DNA of 64,000 bases from Pseudomonas viridiflava (GCF_900585905.1 NZ_UTVH01000116.1:1-64000), one strand, 5' to 3'. Shown: positions 16,314-27,001, numbered from the stretch's first letter. Notes: generated by a model not told the origin, from the sequence alone. Program-made: numbers and translations.

Positions 16314-18419
16314 ATGGCTCGTACTACACCGATTAATCGCTACCGTAACATTGGTATCGTAGCTCACGTGGATGCTGGTAAAACCACCACCACCGAGCGC
16401 GTCCTTTTTTACACTGGCAAAAGCCACAAGATGGGCGAGGTGCATGACGGCGCCGCGACCACAGACTGGATGGTTCAGGAGCAGGAGCGTGGTATTACCA
16501 TTACTTCTGCTGCCATTACCGCCTTCTGGAAGGGTTCCGAGAAGCAGTACAAGGACGAGCACCGTTTCAACGTCATTGACACCCCGGGCCACGTTGACTT
16601 CACCATTGAAGTTGAACGTTCCCTGCGTGTACTCGACGGCGCGGTTGTTGTGTTCTGCGGCACCTCGGGCGTTGAGCCTCAGTCGGAAACCGTATGGCGT
16701 CAAGCCAACAAATACGGCGTTCCACGTCTTGTTTACGTCAACAAGATGGACCGTGCTGGTGCCAACTTCCTGCGCGTGATCGGTCAGATCAAGCAGCGTT
16801 TGGGTCACACCCCGGTGCCAATCCAGTTGGCCATCGGTTCCGAAGATAACTTCCAGGGTCAGATCGATCTGCTGACCATGGAAGCGATCTACTGGAACGA
16901 CGCCGACAAGGGTATGGTTCCTGTTCGCAAGCCTATCCCTGCAGAGTTGCAGGAACTGGCTGACGAGTGGCGCAACAACATGGTTGAAGCTGCGGCTGAA
17001 GCCAACGAAGAGCTGATGAACAAGTACCTCGAAGGTGAAGAACTCACCAACGTGGAAATCAAGGCTGCTCTGCGTCAGCGTACTATCGCTGGCGAAATCG
17101 TCCTGGCTGTTTGCGGTTCCTCGTTCAAGAACAAGGGCGTTCCCCTGGTTCTCGATGCTGTGATCGACTATCTGCCGGCACCGGTTGATATTCCTGCCAT
17201 CAAGGGTACTGACCCGGATGACGAGACTATCGAGCTGGAGCGTCATGCCGACGATGCCGAACCGTTCTCTGCTCTGGCGTTCAAGATCGCTACCGATCCG
17301 TTCGTTGGTACGCTGACCTTCGTCCGTGTTTATTCGGGCGTGTTGAACTCCGGCGACGGCGTCATCAACTCGGTTAAAGGCAAGAAAGAGCGTGTGGGTC
17401 GTATGGTGCAGATGCACGCAAACGCCCGTGAAGAAATCAAGGAAGTGCGCGCTGGCGACATCGCGGCCTTGATCGGCATGAAGGACGTCACCACAGGTGA
17501 GACTTTGTGCAACGCTGACAAGCCAATCATCCTGGTTCGCATGGATTTCCCGGAGCCGGTTATTTCGGTTGCGGTAGAGCCTAAAACCAAGGACGACCAG
17601 GAAAAAATGGGTATCGCTCTGGGCAAGCTTGCTCAGGAAGATCCATCTTTCCGCGTTAAGACCGATGAGGAGACTGGTCAAACCATCATCTCCGGCATGG
17701 GCGAGTTGCACCTGGACATCCTGGTTGACCGGATGCGCCGTGAGTTCAACGTCGAAGCCAACATCGGTAAGCCTCAGGTTTCCTATCGTGAGCGCATCAC
17801 GAAGAACTGTGAAATCGAAGGCAAGTTCGTTCGTCAGTCCGGCGGTCGTGGTCAGTTCGGTCACTGCTGGATCCGTTTTGCTCCTGCTGACGAAGGTCAG
17901 GAAGGTCTGCAATTCGTGAACGAAGTAGTGGGTGGTGTTGTTCCTAAGGAATACATCCCGGCTATCCAGAAGGGTATCGAAGAGCAGATGAAGAACGGCG
18001 TTGTTGCCGGTTATCCGCTGATCGGCCTCAAGGCTACCGTGTTTGATGGTTCCTACCATGACGTCGACTCGAACGAGATGGCGTTTAAGGTGGCTGCTTC
18101 CATGGCGACCAAGCAACTGGCCCAGAAGGGCGGTGGTGAGCTGCTTGAGCCAGTCATGGCGGTAGAGGTTGTTACGCCTGAAGACTATATGGGTGACGTG
18201 ATGGGCGACCTTAACCGTCGTCGCGGCATGATCCTGGGTATGGAAGATACGGTTTCCGGTAAAGTGATTCGTGCCGAGGTTCCGTTGGGTGAGATGTTCG
18301 GTTATGCGACCGACGTCCGTTCCATGTCCCAAGGTCGCGCAAGCTACTCTATGGAATTCAAAAAATACAATACAGCGCCGTCGCACATCGTCGAAACTGT
18401 AACCAAAAAACAAGGCTGA
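16314..18419 (+). CDS. fusA: elongation factor G
   Basis: GTPase that drives translocation, and ribosome recycling with RRF. 701 aa. G-domain motifs: AHVDAGKTTTTE (P-loop, ~res 17-28), RGITITSAA (switch I), DTPGHVDFT and NKMDRAGA. Domains II-V follow (for example GQFGHCWIRF in domain IV). Full-length, no disruption. Part of the str operon, 31 nt before tuf. Confidence 0.98.
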   Translation: MARTTPINRYRNIGIVAHVDAGKTTTTERVLFYTGKSHKMGEVHDGAATTDWMVQEQERGITITSAAITAFWKGSEKQYKDEHRFNVIDTPGHVDFTIEVERSLRVLDGAVVVFCGTSGVEPQSETVWRQANKYGVPRLVYVNKMDRAGANFLRVIGQIKQRLGHTPVPIQLAIGSEDNFQGQIDLLTMEAIYWNDADKGMVPVRKPIPAELQELADEWRNNMVEAAAEANEELMNKYLEGEELTNVEIKAALRQRTIAGEIVLAVCGSSFKNKGVPLVLDAVIDYLPAPVDIPAIKGTDPDDETIELERHADDAEPFSALAFKIATDPFVGTLTFVRVYSGVLNSGDGVINSVKGKKERVGRMVQMHANAREEIKEVRAGDIAALIGMKDVTTGETLCNADKPIILVRMDFPEPVISVAVEPKTKDDQEKMGIALGKLAQEDPSFRVKTDEETGQTIISGMGELHLDILVDRMRREFNVEANIGKPQVSYRERITKNCEIEGKFVRQSGGRGQFGHCWIRFAPADEGQEGLQFVNEVVGGVVPKEYIPAIQKGIEEQMKNGVVAGYPLIGLKATVFDGSYHDVDSNEMAFKVAASMATKQLAQKGGGELLEPVMAVEVVTPEDYMGDVMGDLNRRRGMILGMEDTVSGKVIRAEVPLGEMFGYATDVRSMSQGRASYSMEFKKYNTAPSHIVETVTKKQG

Positions 18420-18450
18420 TTCAGCGCCTTTAGGCTAGGAGTTAATTGTC

Positions 18451-19644
<1,194 letters not shown>

Positions 19645-19657
19645 GCAATGATTTGAT

Positions 19658-19687
19658 AAAAAGCCCCCGCTTGCGGGGGCTTTTTTA
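19658..19687 (+). terminator. str operon terminator after tuf
   Basis: Perfect stem AAAAAGCCCCCGC / GCGGGGGCTTTTT with a 2-4 nt loop and a T run. It starts 14 nt after the tuf stop. Confidence 0.95.
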
Positions 19688-19692
19688 TTGGG

Positions 19693-19721
19693 TTGACACT
19701 GGGTCAGCCCATCTATAGAAT
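19693..19721 (+). promoter_or_regulatory. sigma70 promoter of the S10 operon
   Basis: Consensus TTGACA, 17-nt spacer, TAGAAT, five nt after the tuf terminator and ~63 nt before the rpsJ ATG. One of the strongest promoter matches in the window. Confidence 0.85.
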
Positions 19722-19783
19722 TGCGCCTCCTTTTAACGGGCGTATTGCGCTCGGTGGGAACAGCAATCTGGAGTCTGAATCCA

Positions 19784-20095
19784 ATGCAAAACCAGCAAAT
19801 CCGTATCAGGTTGAAGGCTTTTGACCATCGCCTGATCGACCAATCCACCCAGGAAATCGTGGAAACCGCGAAACGTACTGGTGCTCAGGTGCGTGGTCCA
19901 ATTCCACTGCCGACCCGTAAAGAGCGGTTCACCGTTCTGGTTTCTCCGCACGTCAACAAAGACGCGCGCGACCAGTACGAGATCCGTACTCATAAACGCG
20001 TTCTGGACATCGTTCAGCCAACGGATAAAACCGTTGATGCGCTTATGAAGCTTGATCTTGCGGCCGGTGTGGAAGTGCAGATCAGCCTCGGCTAA
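19784..20095 (+). CDS. rpsJ: 30S ribosomal protein S10 (NusE)
   Basis: Head protein of the 30S subunit; also NusE, which links NusG to the ribosome and acts in antitermination. 103 aa from ATG ([20 protein letters not shown]). An upstream in-frame extension to 19721 is rejected because it would begin inside the -10 box. First gene of the S10 operon. Confidence 0.97.
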
Positions 20096-20176
20096 GACTT
20101 GGGTCTTAGTCGTGTAACGCTCTGAAATGGGCGGCCATAGCGGGTGAAAGCCCCGTACACTCATGAGGTTTACAAC

Positions 20177-20812
20177 ATGACTATTGGTGTAGTCGGTCGT
20201 AAATGCGGTATGACCCGTATTTTCACCGAAGAAGGTGTCTCCATTCCGGTTACGGTCATTGAGATCGAGCCGAATCGCGTCACCCAGTTCAAAACTGAAG
20301 AAACTGATGGCTATCGTGCAGTGCAAGTCACTGTCGGCGAGCGTCGTGCTTCGCGTGTTACAGCTGCTCAAGCTGGCCACTTCGCCAAAGCGAACGTTGC
20401 CGCTGGTCGTGCCGTCATGGAATTCCGTCTTGAAGAAGGCGACTACCAGGCAGGCGATCTGATCAACGCTGAAATCTTCGCCGCTGGTCAACTGGTTGAT
20501 GTAACCGGTCAGTCCAAGGGTAAAGGCTTCCAGGGTACGATCAAGCGTTGGAATTTCCGCGGGCAAGATAACACCCACGGTAACTCCGTATCCCACCGCG
20601 TTCCAGGCTCTATCGGCCAGTGCCAGACTCCTGGTCGTGTATTCAAGGGCAAAAAAATGTCCGGTCATATGGGCGCTGAGCGCGTGACCGTGCAGTCCCT
20701 GGAAGTAGTGCGCGTGGACGCTGAACGCAATCTGTTGTTGGTCAAGGGTGCTGTTCCTGGCGCTACTGGCGGCAACCTGGTTGTACGTCCGGCAGCCAAG
20801 GCTCGCGGTTAA
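20177..20812 (+). CDS. rplC: 50S ribosomal protein L3
   Basis: Early-assembly protein near the peptidyl-transferase centre. 211 aa from ATG (MTIGVVGRKCGMTRIFTEEG). An in-frame start 33 nt earlier adds residues not seen in the family. The conserved extended loop GNSVSHRVPGSIGQCQTPGRVFKGKKMSGHMG is present, including the Gln that is methylated in E. coli. Confidence 0.97.
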   Translation: MTIGVVGRKCGMTRIFTEEGVSIPVTVIEIEPNRVTQFKTEETDGYRAVQVTVGERRASRVTAAQAGHFAKANVAAGRAVMEFRLEEGDYQAGDLINAEIFAAGQLVDVTGQSKGKGFQGTIKRWNFRGQDNTHGNSVSHRVPGSIGQCQTPGRVFKGKKMSGHMGAERVTVQSLEVVRVDAERNLLLVKGAVPGATGGNLVVRPAAKARG

Positions 20813-20824
20813 GGGGAAGCTGAC

Positions 20825-21427
20825 ATGCAATTAAACGTAAATGACGCTCAGGCCATCGAAGTTTCCGAACTGACATTTGGCGGCGAGTTCAACGAGACAC
20901 TGGTTCACCAGGCAGTCGTGGCCTACATGGCTGGCGGTCGTCAGGGCACCAAGCAGCAGAAAACCCGTTCCGACGTTCGTGGTGGCGGCAAGCGCCCTTG
21001 GCGTCAGAAAGGTACTGGCCGTGCGCGTGCCGGTACTATCCGTAGCCCAATCTGGCGTGGCGGTGGTACTACATTCGCAGCTCGTCCACAGGATCACTCG
21101 CAGAAGCTCAACAAGAAGATGTACCGCGCCGCAATGCGCTCCATCCTTGCTGAACTGGTTCGCACTGATCGTCTGGTCGTGGTTCAGGACTTCGCTGTTG
21201 AAGCACCGAAAACCAAGGATCTGCTGAACAAGCTGACTGGCATGGGCCTGACTGACGTCCTGATCGTGTCTGATGCTGTTGACCAGAATCTGTACCTGGC
21301 TGCTCGCAACCTGCCACACGTTGATGTACGTGACGTGCAAGGTTCCGATCCAGTTAGTCTGATCGCATACGACAAAGTGTTGATCACTGTGTCGGCCGTG
21401 AAGAAATTCGAGGAGCTGCTGGGATGA
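20825..21427 (+). CDS. rplD: 50S ribosomal protein L4
   Basis: Large-subunit protein lining the exit-tunnel constriction with L22; in E. coli it is the autogenous repressor of the S10 operon. 200 aa. The tunnel loop [28 protein letters not shown] (~res 58-85) is intact and wild type. Its stop overlaps the rplW ATG by four bases. Confidence 0.97.
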
Positions 21428-21723
21428 ACCAGGAACGCGTATTTAAAGTTCTGCTTGGCCCGCATGTTTCCGAAAAGGCTACGGTTCTTGCAGACAAAAA
21501 AGGTCAGTTCGTTTTCAAGGTTGCTACTGACGCAACCAAGCTGGAAATCAAGAAGGCCGTCGAAAGCCTGTTCAGCGTGAAAGTAGAGCGTGTTACTACC
21601 CTGAATGTTCTGGGTAAGAGCAAGCGCACTGCTCGCGGTCTGGGCAAGCGTAATGACTGGAAGAAGGCAGTTATCTCCCTTCAGCCAGGCCAAGATCTCG
21701 ATTTCAGCAGCAGTGCTGAGTAA
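21424..21723 (+). CDS. rplW: 50S ribosomal protein L23
   Basis: Exit-tunnel rim protein and docking site of trigger factor and SRP. 99 aa. Conserved start [16 protein letters not shown] and the chaperone-contact region around [21 protein letters not shown] overlap with rplD implies coupled translation. Confidence 0.96.
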
Positions 21724-21737
21724 GGAAGGGGTGCATC

Positions 21738-22562
21738 ATGGCAATCGTTAAATGCAAACCGACTTCCCCTGGCCGCCGTTTTGTGGTCAAGGTGGTCAAC
21801 CAGGAGCTGCATAAAGGCGCTCCTCACGCACCGCTGCTCGAGAAAAAATCGAAGTCTGGTGGTCGTAACAACAATGGTCGTATTACTACCCGTCACATCG
21901 GTGGTGGCCATAAGCAGCATTATCGTCTGGTCGACTTCCGTCGCAACGACAAAGATGGCATCTCTGCCACTGTCGAGCGTATTGAATACGATCCAAACCG
22001 TACTGCTCACATCGCACTGCTGCTTTACGCAGACGGCGAGCGTCGCTACATCATCGCCCCTAAAGGCGTAAGTGCTGGCGACCAGCTGATCGCAGGTGCT
22101 TTGGCTCCAATCAAGCCGGGTAACGCTCTTCAACTGCGCAACATCCCAGTTGGTAGCACCATCCACGGTATCGAATTGAAGCCGGGCAAAGGCGCTCAGA
22201 TCGCTCGTTCCGCTGGTGCTTCGGCTCAGCTGATCGCTCGTGAAGGCGTGTATGTCACCCTGCGTCTGCGTTCGGGTGAAATGCGCAAAGTGCTGTCCGA
22301 GTGCCGTGCAACGCTGGGCGAAGTCTCGAACTCCGAGCATAGCCTGCGTTCCCTGGGTAAAGCTGGTGCCAAACGCTGGCGTGGCGTTCGCCCAACCGTT
22401 CGTGGTGTTGCCATGAACCCGGTTGACCACCCACATGGTGGTGGTGAAGGTCGTACCTCTGGTGGTCGTCATCCGGTATCGCCGTGGGGCTTCCCGACTA
22501 AGGGCGCGAAGACTCGTGGTAATAAGCGTACCGACAAAATGATCGTCCGTCGTCGCAAGTAA
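21738..22562 (+). CDS. rplB: 50S ribosomal protein L2
   Basis: Needed for subunit association and peptidyl transfer. 274 aa. OB and SH3-like domains are followed by the conserved C-terminal loop RPTVRGVAMNPVDHPHGGGEGR, which contains the key His region near the peptidyl-transferase centre. Fourteen nt after rplW in the S10 operon. Confidence 0.98.
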   Translation: MAIVKCKPTSPGRRFVVKVVNQELHKGAPHAPLLEKKSKSGGRNNNGRITTRHIGGGHKQHYRLVDFRRNDKDGISATVERIEYDPNRTAHIALLLYADGERRYIIAPKGVSAGDQLIAGALAPIKPGNALQLRNIPVGSTIHGIELKPGKGAQIARSAGASAQLIAREGVYVTLRLRSGEMRKVLSECRATLGEVSNSEHSLRSLGKAGAKRWRGVRPTVRGVAMNPVDHPHGGGEGRTSGGRHPVSPWGFPTKGAKTRGNKRTDKMIVRRRK

Positions 22563-22578
22563 ATAGAGGGATACGACA

Positions 22579-22854
22579 GTGCCACGTTCTCTGAAAAAAG
22601 GTCCTTTTATTGATCTTCACCTACTGAAGAAGATCGAAGTGGCGGCGGAAAAGAACGATCGCAAACCGGTGAAAACCTGGTCGCGTCGTTCGATGATCCT
22701 GCCACAAATGGTCGGTTTGACCATTGCAGTGCATAACGGTCGCCAACACGTCCCCGTTCTCGTGAACGAAGACATGGTCGGCCATAAACTAGGCGAGTTT
22801 GCCGGTACCCGCACTTATCGTGGGCACGTGGCAGACAAGAAAGCCAAGCGTTAA
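22579..22854 (+). CDS. rpsS: 30S ribosomal protein S19
   Basis: Head protein forming intersubunit bridge contacts and contacting A-site tRNA. 91 aa, GTG start (PRSLKKGPFIDLHLLKK). Conserved RRSMILPQMVGLTIAVHNGRQHVPV block; standard length. Confidence 0.97.
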   Translation: MPRSLKKGPFIDLHLLKKIEVAAEKNDRKPVKTWSRRSMILPQMVGLTIAVHNGRQHVPVLVNEDMVGHKLGEFAGTRTYRGHVADKKAKR

Positions 22855-22867
22855 GGGGTAAGGAACG

Positions 22868-23200
22868 ATGGAAGTAGCCGCTAAGTTGTCGGGCGCTCGA
22901 ATCTCCGCCCAGAAAACCCGCTTGGTCGCCGACCAGATCCGCGGGAAGAAGGTGGGCGAAGCGCTCAACCTGTTGGCTTTCAGTAACAAGAAAGCTGCCG
23001 AGATACTGAAGAAAGTGCTGGAGTCGGCTGTAGCCAACGCCGAGCACAACGAAGGCGCAGACGTTGATGACCTCCGGGTCTCCACCGTTTTCGTCAACGA
23101 AGGGCGTTCGCTGAAGCGCATCATGCCGCGTGCCAAAGGCCGCGCTGATCGCATCGTCAAGCGGTCTTGCCATATCACTGTCAAGGTTGCTGACAAGTAA
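22868..23200 (+). CDS. rplV: 50S ribosomal protein L22
   Basis: Its beta hairpin lines the exit tunnel opposite L4. 110 aa ([26 protein letters not shown]). The hairpin region [17 protein letters not shown] shows no macrolide-resistance type deletion or duplication. Confidence 0.97.
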
Positions 23201-23213
23201 CGGAGTCGAAGAG

Positions 23214-23900
23214 ATGGGTCAGAAAGTACATCCCATTGGCATTCGCCTGGGAATCGTCAAGGAGCACACCTCCGTCTGGTACGCAGACGGTCGGACTTAT
23301 GCGGACTATTTGTTCGCTGATCTGAAAGTGCGTGAGTACCTCCAAGACAAACTAAAAAGCGCGTCCGTAAGCCGTATCGATATCCATCGTCCGGCTCAGA
23401 CAGCACGTATCACCATCCACACTGCTCGTCCGGGTATCGTTATCGGGAAGAAAGGTGAAGATGTTGAGAAACTGCGTCAGGACCTGACCAAGCAAATGGG
23501 TGTGCCTGTGCACATCAATATCGAAGAAATCCGCAAGCCGGAGCTCGACGGTATGCTGGTTGCGCAGAGCGTAGCTCAGCAGCTGGAGCGTCGCGTTATG
23601 TTCCGTCGCGCTATGAAGCGCGCTGTACAGAACGCAATGCGCATTGGTGCCAAAGGCATCAAAATCCAAGTGAGCGGTCGTCTCGGCGGTGCTGAAATCG
23701 CACGTACTGAATGGTATCGCGAAGGGCGTGTGCCATTGCACACCCTGCGTGCCGACATCGACTATGCCAACTACGAAGCTCACACCACTTATGGTGTGAT
23801 CGGTGTAAAGGTTTGGATCTTCAAAGGCGAAGTAATTGGTGGTCGCCAAGAAGAACTGAAACCACAAGCACCTGCGCCTCGTAAAAAAGCTGCTAAGTAA
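23214..23900 (+). CDS. rpsC: 30S ribosomal protein S3
   Basis: Forms the mRNA entry channel with S4 and S5 and has mRNA helicase activity. 228 aa from ATG ([20 protein letters not shown]). The KH domain motif [18 protein letters not shown] is intact. An in-frame extension back into rplV (to 23130) is rejected because family members begin MGQKVHP and it would overlap rplV. Confidence 0.97.
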
Positions 23901-23912
23901 GGGGTACGCCAA

Positions 23913-24326
23913 ATGTTGCAACCAAAGCGTACGAAGTTCCGCAAGCAGATGACTGGCCACAACCGTGGCCTGGCATTGCGCGGTAGCAAAGTCAGCTTCG
24001 GCGAATATGCGCTGAAGTCTGTTGCTCGTGGTCGTCTCACTGCCCGTCAGATCGAGTCAGCGCGTCGTGCACTGACCCGTCACGTTAAGCGTGGCGGCAA
24101 GATCTGGATCCGTGTATTCCCGGACAAACCTGTCACCAAAAAGCCCCTCGAAGTTCGTATGGGTAAAGGTAAGGGTAACGTGGAGTACTGGGTTGCCCAG
24201 ATTCAGCCAGGCAAAGTCCTGTATGAAATCGAGGGTGTTTCTGAAGAGCTGGCGCGTGAGGCTTTCGCCCTGGCCGCTGCAAAGCTGCCGCTCGCCACCT
24301 CCTTTGTTAAACGGACGGTGATGTGA
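23913..24326 (+). CDS. rplP: 50S ribosomal protein L16
   Basis: A-site side protein of the large subunit, important for tRNA placement. 137 aa ([21 protein letters not shown]). The conserved RWPRVFP-like segment reads [24 protein letters not shown]. Its TGA overlaps the rpmC ATG. Confidence 0.97.
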
Positions 24327-24517
24327 TGAAAGCGAATGAACTTCGTGAAAAATCAGCACAGCAGCTGAACGAGCAACTGCTCGGCCTGCTGCGCGACCAG
24401 TTCAATCTGCGTATGCAGAAAGCAACTGGCCAGTTGGGGCAGTCTCACCTGCTCTCGCAAGTTAAGCGTGACATTGCTCGCGTGAAGACTGTGCTCAACC
24501 AGCAGGCAGGTAAGTGA
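24326..24517 (+). CDS. rpmC: 50S ribosomal protein L29
   Basis: Small two-helix protein at the tunnel exit beside L23. 63 aa ([21 protein letters not shown]). I take the ATG at 24326, which overlaps the rplP stop by one base; the in-frame GTG one codon earlier is less typical. Confidence 0.95.
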
Positions 24518-24519
24518 TC

Positions 24520-24786
24520 ATGGCAGAAGCCGAAAAAACCGTCCGTACGCTGACTGGCCGTGTTGTCAGCGACAAGATGGACAAGACCATCACCGTTCTG
24601 ATCGAGCGTCGCGTCAAGCACCCGATCTACGGTAAATACGTTAAGCGTTCGACTAAGCTGCACGCGCACGACGAAACCAATCAATGCCACATCGGCGACA
24701 AAGTCACGATTCGTGAAACTCGTCCGGTAGCCAAGACCAAGTCTTGGGCGCTGGTTGATATTCTCGAACGCGCTGTGGAAGTCTAA
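24520..24786 (+). CDS. rpsQ: 30S ribosomal protein S17
   Basis: OB-fold primary 16S rRNA binder of the 30S body. 88 aa from ATG (MAEAEKTVRTLTGRVVSDKMDKTITV). Conserved KHPIYGKYVKRSTKLHAHDE block. Last gene of the S10 operon; a 23-nt gap precedes rplN. Confidence 0.96.
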   Translation: MAEAEKTVRTLTGRVVSDKMDKTITVLIERRVKHPIYGKYVKRSTKLHAHDETNQCHIGDKVTIRETRPVAKTKSWALVDILERAVEV

Positions 24787-24809
24787 GGACTAGGGGTCGG
24801 AGAAATTAT

Positions 24810-25178
24810 ATGATTCAGACTCAATCCATGCTCGATGTGGCCGATAACAGCGGCGCACGCCGCGTTATGTGCATCAAGGTGCTGGGTGGCTCCCATCGTC
24901 GTTACGCTGGTATCGGTGACATCATCAAGGTTACCGTCAAGGAAGCAATTCCTCGCGGTAAGGTGAAGAAAGGCCAAGTGATGACTGCTGTTGTAGTCCG
25001 CACGCGTCACGGCGTTCGCCGTGCAGATGGCTCTATCATCCGCTTTGATGGCAATGCTGCTGTTCTGTTGAACAACAAGCAAGAGCCGATCGGCACCCGT
25101 ATCTTTGGGCCAGTGACCCGTGAACTTCGTACTGAGAAGTTCATGAAGATCGTCTCGCTCGCCCCAGAAGTGCTGTAA
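24810..25178 (+). CDS. rplN: 50S ribosomal protein L14
   Basis: Intersubunit-face protein; binding site of the silencing factor RsfS. 122 aa (MIQTQSMLDVADNSGARRVMCIKVLGGS). Standard length; first gene of the spc operon segment, with no terminator separating it from rpsQ. Confidence 0.97.
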   Translation: MIQTQSMLDVADNSGARRVMCIKVLGGSHRRYAGIGDIIKVTVKEAIPRGKVKKGQVMTAVVVRTRHGVRRADGSIIRFDGNAAVLLNNKQEPIGTRIFGPVTRELRTEKFMKIVSLAPEVL

Positions 25179-25189
25179 GGAGATCCGAC

Positions 25190-25504
25190 ATGCAAAAGAT
25201 TCGTCGTGACGACGAGATCATCGTGATCGCCGGCAAAGACAAAGGTAAGCGCGGTAAGGTGCTCAAGGTTCTCGCTGACGACCGTCTGGTCGTTGGTGGG
25301 ATCAACCTGGTGAAGCGTCATACCAAGCCGAACCCGATGTCGGGCGTACAGGGCGGTATCGTCGAGAAAGAAGCGCCACTGCACGCTTCCAACGTCGCTA
25401 TTTTCAACGGTGCAACCAACAAGGCTGATCGCGTTGGTTTCAAAGTTGAAGATGGCAAGAAAATTCGTGTCTTCAAGTCGACCCAAAAAGCGGTTGATGC
25501 TTGA
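25190..25504 (+). CDS. rplX: 50S ribosomal protein L24
   Basis: Assembly initiator of the large subunit near the tunnel exit. 104 aa. The KOW motif is visible (DDEIIVIAGKDKGKRGKVLKV), followed by KPNPMSGVQGGIVEKEAPLHASNVA. Confidence 0.97.
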   Translation: MQKIRRDDEIIVIAGKDKGKRGKVLKVLADDRLVVGGINLVKRHTKPNPMSGVQGGIVEKEAPLHASNVAIFNGATNKADRVGFKVEDGKKIRVFKSTQKAVDA

Positions 25505-25524
25505 ACACTGCTAGGTAGAAGACC

Positions 25525-26064
25525 ATGGCACGACTAAAAGAGATTTACCGGAAGGAAATCGCTCCGAAGCTTAGGGAAGAACTTAAGCTCGCGAACGTGA
25601 TGGAAGTTCCGCGCGTTACCAAAATCACCCTGAACATGGGTCTGGGCGAAGCGATCGGTGACAAGAAAGTCATCGAGCACGCTGTAGCCGACCTGGAAAA
25701 GATCACCGGTCAGAAAGTCATCGTGACTTACGCTCGGAAATCCATCGCGGGCTTCAAAGTCCGTGAGGGCTGGCCGATCGGCGTCAAAGTGACTCTGCGC
25801 CGCGATCGTATGTACGAATTCCTGGATCGTCTGCTGTCGATCTCCCTGCCTCGGGTTCGCGACTTCCGCGGCCTGAATGCCAAGTCCTTCGATGGTCGTG
25901 GTAACTACAGCATGGGCGTTAAAGAGCAGATCATTTTCCCGGAAATCGACTACGACAAGATCGATGCTCTCCGCGGTCTGGACATTACCCTGACCACCAC
26001 TGCCAAGAACGATGAAGAAGGCCGCGCGCTGCTGCGTGCGTTCAAATTCCCGTTCCGCAACTGA
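25525..26064 (+). CDS. rplE: 50S ribosomal protein L5
   Basis: Binds 5S rRNA with L18 and L25 and contacts P-site tRNA. 179 aa. Conserved KITLNMGLGEAIGDKKVIEHA and RDFRGLNAKSFDGRGNYSMGVKEQ segments. In E. coli S8 represses the spc operon by binding near the rplE start; whether that site exists here was not determined. Confidence 0.97.
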   Translation: MARLKEIYRKEIAPKLREELKLANVMEVPRVTKITLNMGLGEAIGDKKVIEHAVADLEKITGQKVIVTYARKSIAGFKVREGWPIGVKVTLRRDRMYEFLDRLLSISLPRVRDFRGLNAKSFDGRGNYSMGVKEQIIFPEIDYDKIDALRGLDITLTTTAKNDEEGRALLRAFKFPFRN

Positions 26065-26077
26065 TTGGAGTAGGAAA

Positions 26078-26383
26078 ATGGCTAAGAAGAGCATGAAGAA
26101 TCGTGAGCTGAAGCGTCAGCTCACCGTTGCCAAGTTCGCCACCAAGCGTGCAGCGCTCAAAGCAATCATCGTTGATCTGAACGCAAGTCCAGAAGCACGT
26201 TGGGAAGCTACAGTAGCCCTGCAGAAGCAGCCACGTGATGCAAGCGCTTCGCGCATGCGTAACCGCTGCCGCCTGACTGGTCGTCCGCACGGTGTTTATC
26301 GCAAGTTCGGCCTTGGCCGTAACATGTTGCGTCAAGCAGCCATGCGCGGTGACGTACCAGGTCTGGTTAAAGCCAGCTGGTAA
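26078..26383 (+). CDS. rpsN: 30S ribosomal protein S14
   Basis: Head protein completing the 30S A-site side. 101 aa, the long zinc-independent form: the CxxC pairs of the zinc form are absent and only one Cys is present (NRCRLTGRPHGVYRKFGLGRN). Start at ATGGCTAAGAAG with a TAGGA ribosome site; a longer in-frame version would overlap rplE. An unusually long 213-nt gap follows. Confidence 0.96.
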   Translation: MAKKSMKNRELKRQLTVAKFATKRAALKAIIVDLNASPEARWEATVALQKQPRDASASRMRNRCRLTGRPHGVYRKFGLGRNMLRQAAMRGDVPGLVKASW

Positions 26384-26447
26384 CACGCCTCTCTCGCAAA
26401 GGTTCCGCTCAGCGCGCAAGCGATTGGTCGGAATCGAGCCTGAAATT

Positions 26448-26480
26448 GAATCAAGCCCCTTTTGGGGCTTGATTCATTTC
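26448..26480 (+). terminator. terminator-like hairpin between rpsN and rpsH
   Basis: Near-perfect 13-bp stem TGAATCAAGCCCC / GGGGCTTGATTCA with loop TTTT, followed by a short pyrimidine/T stretch (TTTCC). Its 3' arm contains the -35 box of the next promoter. It could cause partial termination or act at the RNA level inside the spc operon. Confidence 0.6.
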
Positions 26481-26497
26481 CGGGGTGCGCCTAGAAT
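26469..26497 (+). promoter_or_regulatory. internal promoter before rpsH
   Basis: TTGATT, 17-nt spacer, TAGAAT, ~100 nt upstream of the rpsH ATG. The -35 overlaps the 3' arm of a long hairpin. It suggests that rpsH and the genes after it are transcribed from a second start inside the classical spc operon. Confidence 0.7.
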
Positions 26498-26596
26498 TGC
26501 CGGCTCGCCTGAGCCCGTGTTTTTCATTTGCCCGGAAATCTCGGCGACAAGCTGTAGCCGCAAGGCTAATTATTTTGTATTAGGAGCGTCTAGCCC

Positions 26597-26989
26597 ATGA
26601 GTATGCAGGACCCGTTAGCGGACATGCTAACTCGTATCCGTAATGCCCAGATGGCTGAAAAGCCCGTCGTAAGCATGCCGTCTTCCACCGTGAAGGTAGC
26701 TGTAGCCAAAGTCCTGAAGGACGAGGGTTACATTGCGGGTTATCAGATCAGCAGCGAAGCAAAACCGTTGCTGTCTATCGAGCTGAAATACTTCGAAGGC
26801 CGTCCGGTCATCGAAGAAGTGAAGCGCGTAAGCCGTCCAGGTCTGCGTCAGTACAAGTCCGTCGATGATCTGCCAAAAGTTCGTGGCGGTCTCGGTGTGT
26901 CTATCGTCTCCACCAGCAAAGGTGTGATGACGGATCGTGCTGCGCGCGCTGCCGGTATCGGCGGCGAAGTGCTTTGCACAGTGTTCTAA
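26597..26989 (+). CDS. rpsH: 30S ribosomal protein S8
   Basis: Primary 16S rRNA binder of the platform; translational repressor of the spc operon in E. coli. 130 aa (MSMQDPLADMLTRIRNAQMAEK). The conserved C-terminal STSKGVMTDRAARAAGIGGEVLCTVF is intact. It follows a long gap with its own promoter. Confidence 0.97.
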   Translation: MSMQDPLADMLTRIRNAQMAEKPVVSMPSSTVKVAVAKVLKDEGYIAGYQISSEAKPLLSIELKYFEGRPVIEEVKRVSRPGLRQYKSVDDLPKVRGGLGVSIVSTSKGVMTDRAARAAGIGGEVLCTVF

Positions 26990-27001
26990 GGGGGGATAAG
27001 C

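Noticed and set aside
16296..18413. 705-codon open frame antisense to fusA
   Set aside because: Shadow of fusA; no start context and no recognisable domain.
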